Shown here: piece after piece, positions 24,420 to 34,806 of the stretch
How positions within the stretch are numbered: the first letter of the stretch is position 1
How the letters are laid out: the number at the start of each line of letters is the position of its first letter
Assembly (NCBI GenBank): GCA_008692225.1
Contig: VICG01000013.1
Span: 186,001 to 250,000 of the forward strand
Length of the DNA stretch: 64,000 nucleotides
DNA from: Monilinia fructicola
Taxonomy: Eukaryota > Ascomycota > Leotiomycetes > Helotiales > Sclerotiniaceae
Reading direction: 5' to 3'
Position numbers and translations under genes: made by a program
The notes under the pieces: model-generated
What the model was told of the DNA's origin: nothing
The model's database searches: none
What the model saw: only the letters and a program-made list of their open reading frames with translations

Positions 24420-26270
24420 TTATATCATCTTATACAACTTTGAAGTTTCATACATAGGAGGATACAGAATAGTATTAGTAGATAAGTACTCTGTACTCTG
24501 TACTCTGTATAGTTTGGTACAAAAGTAGAAACGGAAGCGAATAAATAGATACTCCATCCTTTTCTACTACTTCTACTATTCTCCCCTTGTTCTTTCGTTT
24601 CTCTTCTCTTTCTTCTCCTCCTCTCCCTTTTCTTCATCCTCCCAAATAGATCCATTCAAACAAATCATCTATCTACACCACTCACCCTTTCAATCCTCAA
24701 TATTAGTATTACTTACATATCCTCTTAAAATATAAACCAATTAATCCACTCCCTTTTCCATTTCCCTTCATTCTCCAAACACCTAATACTCATCTCCATC
24801 TCCATCTCCACATCCACTCCCACCTCCACCTCCACTCCAATGAGCATTAACCAAACAGCATAAACCAAAGAAAGATCTAACCTCCTCGCCCCCTGTTCCA
24901 CTCCCCCAATTCGTTTCACGCACAAACCTTAAAGGGAAAAATACATGAAATTTCACCCACCACGTGAATCCCAGACCCACTAATGAATCAACCACCAGTA
25001 AACTAAACCCCTCGATCTAATCCACTCACTTAGTCTTAAATCCTTTTAACTTTATTACTACCGCCGTTCTCTGTTCGCTTTGTTTTTAGGAGGGGCTTTT
25101 CCAATCATTTGATATATATCATTACGGAGTATAGTTAACATCTATGGATCTTCATCCTATGGTGCATCTATCTCTATATAGAATACTCGTTAAATAATCA
25201 TCGAATGAACCACCTGGTGAACTATACATCATCATTATAATATCAGTACTTGAATACTTGTATCAATACTCGAGCAAACATTGCACATTGCACATTGCAC
25301 ATTGCACATTGCACATTAGACGTCGCACACCCAAACACCAAACCTCCACTCTATTCCAAAATCCCCAAATCCGCCAATCATCTTTCCATCCATCCATCTA
25401 TCTATCTATCTAACCTTCCCAAAATTCTACTCCGAATCTAAATCGAAATCGAAATCATCAAATCCCATCCCACCCATCCATCCACCCATGCATCCAGGAA
25501 TAAACCGCAACAAACAATCCCTCAAACCAAACCAACCCAACAACCAACCACCCAAAACCATCTACTCCCCTCCCCAATCCCACACCACAATCCAACATTT
25601 ATCTAAAACTTTTCTATCCCCCTTCCCCCTTCCCCTATCTATTTTATATTATATAGCTTACTTAATGACAAACACTATATCATACCATACCATACCATAC
25701 CATACCATACCATACCATACCACACCATACCATACCATACCATACCACAGCATAAAAACAAACAAACAAACAAACAAGCCCAAACCCCCAAAACTTCGAG
25801 CGTAGCGAGCCAAGGGGGTCTGGGGGCTTGCCCCCATATAACCATATCACCATATAACCTTAGAAGTATATCATTTTATAAATTTCCAAAGTAATTCATC
25901 ATTTAGTAGGTAGGTCACGAAATGAATAAGTTGAATGAAAAGAAGACGAAAAGAAAAGAAAAGAAAAAAAAAAAAAAGAGGAAAAAAATGACGCTCCGCT
26001 GGCCCTCCGGGGGCCACTGCCGTGGTGGCAGAAGACTAATTGTAGGGAGATGGGAGATGGGAGATGATATTAAAAGAAAAAGGATGGTTTGCTTGTTGGG
26101 TTTATTAGGGGTATGTGATATATTGTGATGGGATGGGATGTGATGGGATGGGGTATTAGAATAGGGGGGAGAGGAGGAGGGAGAGGAGGAGGGGGTTATT
26201 GGGGTATGAGAGAGGGAGAGTATGAGAGTATACTCGGGGGGGTTTTAAAAGAGGCATACGCAAAAATATA
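24420..26270. other. GC-normal island without a supported gene
   Basis: Low-complexity DNA: TCCATC/CCACCTCCACT arrays (24790-24840), a TGCACAT array (25283-25318), a CATAC array (25681-25748), and AAAC repeats (25757-25778). A G-rich hairpin motif at 25797-25836 resembles the centre of the palindromic units. A GC-rich double hairpin lies at 25990-26035. No frame has recognisable motifs. Confidence 0.5.
25681..25748. repeat. (CATAC)n microsatellite
   Basis: Pentanucleotide array with one CACAC variant unit. Confidence 0.9.
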
Positions 26271-26944
26271 ACTTATAATTATTCAACGGAACCTTAATAT
26301 AATTTTATAAGATTTATAGGTATTATAGATTTAGTATTTTGATATTTGTTATAAAGATTTTATATCATAAAGCCTAATATTAAATAGATAATAATATAAT
26401 AAAATGTATAAATATTAAAAATTTAATAAAAAATTAGAGATGTATAAAAATATTAAATAATTCAACGAATATCATAGTTAACCTTATGAAATTCTATTAA
26501 ATAATAAAATAAAAGCTAAATTTTAAATTGCTTATTTTAGAATTTTAATATCTTTATTAATATTTAAAACATATATTAATAAAGTTAAAAATATAAGAAA
26601 ATTTACGAGTTTTGAAGGAGTAAATTCGCTTATTTGGATTATAAATTCGAAGAATCTTAATTCATCAATTTGTTGTGTTATATAACTATTATACCTATAC
26701 TATAGAAAGTTCAAAATGCAAAAACATAAACCTTAAATCCTTAACGGCTTGTATGATTGATTATAAGTAAACAGCGAAAATTTTAATTGGTCGAACATTA
26801 GTAAGCAGAAAACCTTAATTTTTAATGCTGATATTCCGTTTTGCTTTGGAGCTAAATTATTCCGGCCATTACGAAAGGTAGTCGACCATTTTAGCTCATT
26901 CCATTTCAGCCCATTTCATTACGGCTATTTTATATAGGCCTATA

Positions 26945-27360
26945 TTCTAAATAATAAATAATAAATAATAAATAATAAATAATAAAGAATAAAGAATAAA
27001 GAATAAAGAATAAAGAATAAAGAATAAAGAATAAAGAATAAAGAATAAAGAATAAAGAATAAAGAATAAAGAATAAAGAATAAAGAATAAAGAATAAAGA
27101 ATAAAGAATAAATAATAAATAATAAATAATAAATAATAAATAATAAATAATAAATAATAAATAATAAATAATAAGTAATAAATAATAAATAATAAAATAA
27201 TAAATAATAAATAATAAATAATAAATAATAAATAATAAATAATAAATAATAAATAATACATAATAAAATAAATAAATAATCGATAATCAATAATCAATAA
27301 TAAATAATAAATAATAAGTAATAAGTAATCAATAATTAATAATTAATAATAAATAATAAA
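26945..27360. repeat. Period-7 AAATAAT / AAGAATA arrays
   Basis: AAATAAT units flank a homogeneous block of AAGAATA units (about 26985-27105). Isoleucine/Tyr/Leu-rich open frames across it are translations of the array. Confidence 0.9.
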
Positions 27361-27504
27361 TAATTAATTTAAAGATCTACTAGTATAATTATACTAAAAG
27401 CTTAGTATATTTGATATATAATTAAAAAAATATTTAAAAATATATAAAAACTATAAAGCTTTTTAATAACTTTTTATATTTAAATTAAATAGAAAAATAT
27501 TTAT

Positions 27505-27835
27505 AAGTAGAATAAATAGAATAAATAGAATAAATAGAATAAATAGAATAAATAGAATAAATAGAATAAATAGAATAAATAGAATAAATAGAATAAATAA
27601 AATAAATAAAATAAATAAAATAAATAGAATAAATAGAATAAATAGAATAAATAGAATAAATAGAAATAAATAGAATAAATAGAATAAATAGAATAAATAG
27701 AATAAATAGAATAAATAGAATAAATAGAATAAATAGAATAAATAGAATAAATAAATAGAATAAATAGAATAAATAGAATAAATAGAATAAATAGAATAAA
27801 TAGAATAAATAGAATAAATAGAATAAATAGAATTA
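27505..27835. repeat. Period-9 AATAAATAG minisatellite
   Basis: About 36 units of nine bases with a few slips. The long minus-strand frame (FYLFYL repeats) is an array translation. Confidence 0.95.
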
Positions 27836-27883
27836 TCATTAAGAAAATTATATAAATTATTATTTATTTGATAATATTATAAA

Positions 27884-28785
27884 CGGTAAATTACTCTCAT
27901 GCCATGAAAAGTCGAAAAAATTACTCCCATGCCACAAAAATCGAAGTGATTTTACTATAATGCCACATAGATTCTAGCCTTTTTGAATAGAATCTAATTT
28001 AGATTCTATTCAAAAACTATAGAATCTAAGGTTTTATAATAGATTTTTTATATTAACAAATTAGTAGTTATATTATTTCGAAATGGAATGGCTAGAATGG
28101 AATGGCCGAAATGGAAGGGCCAGAATGAAATGGTCGGAATGGAATGGCTAGAATGGAATGGCCGAAATGGAAGGGCCAGAATGGAATGGCCGAAATGGTC
28201 GGAATAACTAAGCTCCGAACGTAGGACGGAAAGTCGGAGCTTTTTTGCTTACTAATAATTGACCAATGAAAATATTAGATTTTGAAAATTTATAATCACC
28301 TTCGAAATGGCCGAAATGGTTGACCACCTTCGAAATGGCCAGAATGGAAGGGTCGGGAATGGAAGGGTCGGGAATGGAAGGGCCAGAATGGAATGGCCGA
28401 AATGGAAGGGCCAGAATGGAATGGCCGAAATGGAAGGGCCAGAATGAAATGGTCGGAATGGAATGGCCAGAATGGAATGGCCAGAATGGAAGGGCCGAAA
28501 TGGTTGATCACCTTCGAAATGGCCGAAATGGTCGGAATAACTAAGCTCCGAACGTAGGACGGAAAGTCGGAGCTTTTTTGCTTACTAATAATCGACCAAT
28601 GAAAGTACTAGATTTTGAAAATTTATAATTCACTATTTAGATTCTAGCCTTTTTGAATAGAATCTAATTTAGAATCTAGCTTAAAAAAGGCTAGAATCTA
28701 TGTGGCATTATAGTAAAATAAGTCTGATTTTTGTGGCATGAGAGTAATTTTTTTCGACTTTTCATGGCATGAGAGTAATTTACCG
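27884..28785. mobile_element. Mutator-like non-autonomous transposon with 9-bp TSD
   Basis: Terminal inverted repeats of about 120 bp begin CGGTAAATTACTCTCATGCC and end with its inverse (GGCATGAGAGTAATTTACCG). Both ends are flanked by the same nine bases, TATTATAAA (27875-27883 and 28786-28794). Long inverted ends with a 9-bp target duplication are typical of Mutator-like elements (family knowledge). There is no transposase frame. The interior consists of a GGAATGGCC-type minisatellite and two copies (28195-28275, 28525-28605) of a segment also found, in reverse, in the 5' unit of the composite repeat at 16685-16800. Confidence 0.85.
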
Positions 28786-28923
28786 TATTATAAAAGAATA
28801 TATTATAAAATATAAAAAGAGATATAGAAAAAAAGAATATAACTATATTAAGTGTCTCTTTATAATATAAAAGTATTCAATCTAAAGGAAGAAAGTAGAA
28901 AATAAATATATAATAGTAAAGGA

Positions 28924-28989
<66 letters not shown>

Positions 28990-28994
28990 TAATA

Positions 28995-29142
28995 CTAGCA
29001 CTCGCGGAAAATAAATTTTCGGATTATGGATTCGTAGAATTTTATTAGCCTCGAACGAAGTGAGGATTAGGGGTTTGGGGACTAGCCCCATTAAGTAATA
29101 AAATTCGAAGAATCCATAGTCTGAAAATTTATTTTCCGCGAG
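28995..29142. mobile_element. Palindromic MITE-like unit, copy 2
   Basis: Same arms and G-rich centre as 17868-18021 (CTAGCACTCGCGGAAAATAA ... TTATTTTCCGCGAG). The outermost right bases differ (GTGGTACG instead of ATGCTAGT), so the right end may be truncated or substituted. Confidence 0.6.
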
Positions 29143-29939
29143 TGGTACGATTTAATGTGAGAAAAGAAGACAACGTTGTTATTATGCTATAAGCTAAGGC
29201 TATATACTAGTTGCTGACTAATCATACGCTAGTTGTGTTGCGTGACTGATGGTTACGCCGTATGTCCATAGTGTGACCATCGTGGCGTAATAGCGAGTGC
29301 TAGTCTATATAAATTAAAGATTCTAAAGAAAAGATAATAACAATTTATAAAATAACTTAAAAAATTTATATTCTTAGTATAATTTAAAGATTCATTTATC
29401 TTATAATTAAATCTTTTATAATAACTTTAAATCTATTAAACGATGTAGAATTTATAAAAAAAGCCTATTAATTAATTAATCATTTTTAATATAAATAAAA
29501 TAATTAAAAGTATAAAGAAAAAAATAATTTGATAACAAAAATAATAATGAATTTTAATAATAATATATTTACTAATTAAAAGAATATGAAAGAGAAAAAG
29601 ATAAAAATTAAAAATTCATTACTTTCTTTTATTAATTTCAAATTAATTCATAAGAAAATAATTATTCAATTAATAATTATTTAAATATTATAATATACTA
29701 TTATAAAAAAATGAATTTCAACTTTAAAAAGAATTAGTATACTTTAAAAAATATTTAAATATAAATTTTTAGAATTTGTATCAATATAAAAATAGTTTAT
29801 AAATTTACTATTTGAAAAAACCAACTCGAAATATAATAGAAAATATCAAATACTTTAATCAATATATTTAAAGTAGTAATTACAAATACAATATTTGAAT
29901 AAAATAAAAGAATAAATTTGATCAGGTTTATTAACTTTT

Positions 29940-30488
29940 TTTTTCCATCCTTGTCCCAGCTCGTCAGCTCTTCCGCCGATCTTAGTACGAATCTGCCGAA
30001 TTGTTCGTCCCAATCACGGTTCCTGTCTCGGTTTTCAGCTCTAATACGAATACCGGGGTCTTCATCTCTTCCAACTGCCTCCTCCACCTGATTTAATAGT
30101 TCGGCACGAATGCCTTCATTCTCACATCTTCCGGCCGCAGGTTCTTCATCATTTTGAATAGTCTCGTCGTCATCGTTCTGCGGGTCTTGTGTAAACATGT
30201 TGCTCCTCACCTCTTCTACATCTCCCAAAGCGTCCGACATCACCTCATCCATATTTATGGTCTCTTAAGGTCTGCTTCCATGCTGGTATCTACTGATCCG
30301 TATTATTCAAAGAGCCATTGTTTTAGCAACTGCCAATCTTGGAATTTTAAATTATCAACGCCACTCGTGCTCAGTCTGACTAGTTGAATTCTGCGTTTCG
30401 CTGATCCTATGATATAGCTTCGTGCTAGAGCAGCTTGTTCTACTCTATTGTGTATGTTTTCTAAGCAATCTTGGTTTTGAACTATCAT
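29940..30488 (-). other. Unrecognised ORF island inside the AT desert
   Basis: This island of normal base composition sits between AT-rich flanks. Two minus-strand frames lie head to tail: 30488-30303 (61 codons, KRRIQLVRLSTSGVDNLKFQ) and a frame starting at 30252 (MDEVMSDALGDVEEV, acidic, with ENRDRNRDWDEQFGRF). The second frame loses coding character near 29940, where the AT-rich DNA begins. A single TAA separates the first frame from a continuing readable stretch (YGSVDTSMEADLKRP). CAA to TAA is a typical RIP change, so the two frames could once have been one protein. I do not recognise the family; a retroelement Gag or an accessory protein is possible. Confidence is for a coding relic, not for any function. 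Confidence 0.45.
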
Positions 30489-33049
30489 TTTTCAATGTAT
30501 TAATTTATAATTATTATTTATAAAAAACTATAATTTATATTTATATTAAACTACAAGTTTATTAATTATATTTTTTATAAATCTAAAGGTAATTTTTATT
30601 AGTTTTTTATATTATGTTAAAATGAATTATTAATTAATATAAATACTAAAATTATTTTATTAAAAAAACTAGTTTTATTCTTTTTTTAATTATATAAGTA
30701 CTCTAGTAGCAATTTCTTATTTCAAAAAAATTATTCTTATTTATCTAATCTTGATTTTTTTAAGACTTTTTTTGTAAATGGTTAAGTAAATAAATAAGCT
30801 TTATAAAAATATTTTAATTATTTTCTATATATTTTCTAGATCTTTTAATTTTTGCTAAATATTTTCTTTTTTAAAATAACCTTTTTAGTATACAAAATAT
30901 TCAAATTTCTTTCTAATAACTTTTTATTTTTAAATTAAATATCTTTTTTATTTCTATTTTAAAAATATTATCATGATAAGCTTTGTTTTTTACTAACTTT
31001 AACCTTAATAGCTTTGTAATATTATCTAATCTATTCACCCTTAAAATTATCTAATAAAAGCTTAATAAATTAATATTAAAAATATTAATTTATAGTTCAA
31101 AGTTTTATAATTCTATTTATTATGTTTTAATATCTTAAATGATCCTAATTTTTTGATTTTAATTTTATATATTTTTCTATTAATAAAAAATTTCTATAAG
31201 ATAACCAAATTATATTTCTAATGTTAAACGTTTAGGGTTTATATTTTTAATTATAGTATTTAGTTTAAATATTTTAATAATATATAAAATTATTTAATAG
31301 ATTAGTATATAAGATTTTAAAATGTTTTATTGATTATATAATATTTTTTAATTTATACTATATATTCATTTTGATATATAGTAATAATATAATCTTTCTA
31401 TTATTTTTGCATAAGAATAGCTTTATAATATTTAATAATATTAAATTATTTGCAAATTTAGTAAAATATAATAAATTCGATTAATTATTTTATTTATAAT
31501 TTATAAACATATTTAAAAAAGCTTTTAATAATTAATTTAGTTTTTCAATTGATTTATTAGTTTATAAATAGAAACCAATTGAATATTTTTCTTATAGGTT
31601 CTTAAATAAGCTATAAACGTTTCCTAAAATACATTAGTAAATAATTTAGTTTTATTTATAATAATTAAATCTGAAGTATTCTATATTTTACAAACACTTT
31701 TTTTAAAAACAAATAAGCGAATTGTATACTGGTTATATTTTTATAATATAGTATAAACCTTTCTTCTTTTATTATTTTATAGATTATTATTAATATTCAA
31801 TCGTATATAAAATAAAATAATCTTATCTTGTTTTATTAATTTTATTATTAAAATTTGTTTTTATTTGTAATATAAAAAGATCTATTATTAAATCAGATAT
31901 TATACCTCTCTATAGTTTATCTAGAATTGGTATTAATAATAATTTATTAAACTTCTTCTTTAAAAGCTTTTTGTAATATTAATAAACTAAATAGGATTTT
32001 ATATAGTTTTTAATATTTATATTTATTTATTTTTAATATAAAACTTTTTTTATGAATTCTATAATTGTTATTCATTTAAAATGTTTAATTATTAAAGAAT
32101 TTTAAGAATTTCTAATAATAGTTTCTAACTTTTAAAAGTTTTTGTTTAAAAATATATATAATTATATACTATTATAATATTACAATCTATTATATATTAT
32201 ATACTTTAATTCTTTTAAATCTAAATATTTATTTTGAAATCTTTTTTATTTTTAATATTAATTTTTTAATACTTTTTAAGCCTATTTTAATATAAACGTT
32301 TTTAATAAACTTTTGAAGGTATATAAATTATTTTATATAATGAATAATACTTTTAAAATAATTTAAATCATATGAGATTCTATCTAATTTTTCTAATTTG
32401 TCTAATAAATATCTTTTAACTTCTTTATTTTCTTTAGTAATTTTAGTATTATTATTATAGTTTTCTATAATATGTTTTTAGAATCTTTTATCAATAAAAA
32501 GAATTTTAATATTTAATTTTATAGTTTTAATAATAATATTAGTACAATATTTTTATACTAATAATTAATTTTTTAGAATAATTTATCCACTAGATTTTTT
32601 TTACTTAACCTATAAATAATTACAAAATTAATAGTTATTAATATTACTACCTACCTTACTTATCTTCTAATTAGAAAAATAATAAAATATTTCGAAAATA
32701 ATTAGAAATAATTTAGTATTAAACGTTTTTTAAGAAAATATTTTTAGTGTTTAATTAAATCTATTATAATTCATAATTGTTAATTAAATATAATATAATT
32801 CATTTTTTGTTAATATTAATTTTTTCTAAAACATAAAATATTGCAATTAAGTGTTACAATATATATACATTGCTGATTAAAGCGTTATAATAATATATTA
32901 TAAATCACTTTAATTAAAATATTTGTTTTTCAAGAATATAATAGTATTAATAAAAAATGGCTTAATAATAATATTTTTTTTAACTTATCAAAAATTGATT
33001 TATATTCTTTTATTTAATAGAATTTTATTCCTTCTTTTGTTTATTTTAT

Positions 33050-33560
33050 TATTAATAATACTATAATACTATATACCTTTTATAAATCTTTTGATAAAAA
33101 TTATAAAACCTTAAAAATAATAATATCTTTTTATACTTTTTAATAAAAGCTACTTTATTATTAAATCCATTTTGATTGAATTTATAATAACATTTCGATT
33201 AAAAATTCTATAATCTAGGAATTCTGTTTTAGTAATTTCGAGAAGGCATTTTCTTAGTTTATAAAATAATTTCTATTCTAATAATTTTTTTAATACTTAT
33301 TCAATATAATTCTTTTATATTTTGTTAAATCTATAAAATATACTCGAATATTATCTAAATATACGATTATTATTTTATTTATACGAATTCTTTAAAATAT
33401 TTCTTTATATATACTTGGAAATATAGCTAAAGTATTATATAAACCGAAAGATATTATAAAATATTTAAATACGATCCAAAATAGTTTTTAAAAAACTATT
33501 ATCTATTCCTATTTTTCAATAACACATATTAAATTATATATATCTTATAAATTAAGCTTT
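33050..33560 (-). pseudogene. Ty3/gypsy reverse transcriptase relic
   Basis: One continuous reading frame with stops shows the ordered RT motifs described for the parent element: SFGL, then Y-L-D-N in place of Y-L-D-D, then the K-L-x-K-C and T-E-F-L-D-Y blocks and F-I-K-R-F-I. The substitutions (D to N, E to K, P to S) are those expected from G to A or C to T changes. Confidence 0.9.
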
Positions 33561-33900
33561 AATAAAAATTTTCGCTTTTTTTAATTTGTTAAAGATTTCT
33601 AAAATTAATAAAATTAGGTATTTATTTAAAATGAATAATTTTGTTTAATTCTCTATAATCTATATATAATCTTCAATTCTAATAAGCCTTTTTTAATAAT
33701 AAATAAAATTAATACTTTTATTTGAGATTTAAATGAATTATATAAACTCTAATTGAATATTATTTTATTAATATATTCTTTAAAGATTCAAAATTTATAC
33801 TTTATTAAATTGTATATTAAATTAAATAATAATATAGTTTTTTTTATAATATAATTTTGTAATTAATACTGAATTTATAAAAAGGAAGTTTTTTTGTTTC

Positions 33901-34094
33901 TGGCAAGAAACGTGTATTATGGTAAAAGCTGATCTGTATTAAACTGTCTAATGCTATCTACTTATAGCTAAGCCTATGCTGTCCGCTTCTGCCAACGACG
34001 TCAGCAACGCTAACCGTGTCGTTCTTGCCGACACGCTAAGGGTGTTGGCTCCAAGGCCGACTCCTTCCGTGTCGGTCGTGACACGACCGTCACA
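33901..34094. mobile_element. Nested solo LTR, family C, with 5-bp TSD
   Basis: TGGCAAGAAACG ... GACCGTCACA, a 194-bp TG...CA unit with GTTTC duplicated on both sides (33896-33900 and 34095-34099). Its base composition is near balanced, in sharp contrast with the surrounding retrotransposon, so it arrived after the main RIP damage or escaped it. The end contains a strong palindrome (GTGTCGGTCGTGACACGACC). Confidence 0.85.
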
Positions 34095-34531
34095 GTTTCT
34101 TTTATACTAAAAATTAAGGAATATTTCGTATATTATAGTAAAATCTATTTTAGTAATACTTCAATAATATCTTTATTTAGATTTTTGATTAAAGTTAGAA
34201 AAGTAATTATTATATTTATTAGAATATTGTTCTCAATTAATTCTGCTTTTTCTTTTGTGTCTATATTAGATTTAAGAAAAATTATTGTATTTATAATAGT
34301 TTACAATCTAATAATTCCTTTATTATTTATTAATTTCTTTATTTTTAGTTTATTTTAAAGTTATATTAATATAGCCATAATAATCTTAATATAATTTAAT
34401 TTATTTTCAATTTCATCTATTTAAATCTAAATAATTTTAGTTTTTTTATTTATAAATAATTAATATATATTTTTTTCTTAGTAATTAATAAAAATGTAGA
34501 TTTAAAAATAATTTTATTAATATTTTAGATT

Positions 34532-34806
34532 TGTTACAGAGGACGAGTTATACGAGAGCATACGGGGATCACCAATAGAAGCAAGCATAAAATATAGTAT
34601 ATAGTATATTGAGTAAACTATCGACTTTATTTTTATTATAAAGTAATAAAAAGAGTATATATAACTAAAAAAGCGATGTGTAATTTCTAATCTGAAAACA
34701 CGAAGTGCTTTATGTATCCGAGATCAATATTAAAGAATCGGAATAGACCTTTAATCTATTCCCTATCAATGATATGATAGGATCACATGATCACTTTTGC
34801 GTAACA
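34532..34806. mobile_element. Nested solo LTR, family A copy 1 (RIP-altered), 5-bp TSD
   Basis: TGTTACAGAGGACGAG ... CTTTTGCGTAACA, 275 bp, flanked by AGATT (34527-34531 and 34807-34811). Homologous over its whole length to 44806-45083, but almost every difference is C to T or G to A. Confidence 0.9.

Larger units (their letters stand above)
26640..29145 (+). repeat. 1.5-kb composite repeat, copy 2, split by a transposon
   Basis: Same order of parts as 16553-18025: the 5' unit (26640-26860), a degraded minisatellite, period-7 arrays (26945-27360), the AAAACTATAAAGCTTTTT spacer (near 27445), a period-9 AATAAATAG array (27505-27835), an ATT array (28926-28980) and the palindromic unit (28995-29142). 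A 902-bp element (27884-28785) is inserted between the period-9 array and the ATT array. The 5' unit is more AT-shifted than copy 1. Confidence 0.75.

Noticed and set aside
26940..27839. Long Ile/Tyr/Leu frames resembling membrane proteins
   Set aside because: Pure translations of period-7 and period-9 AT arrays.
28296..28544. Repetitive frames (PFHSGPF / MEGSGMEG)
   Set aside because: Translation of the GGAATGGCC minisatellite inside the Mutator-like element.
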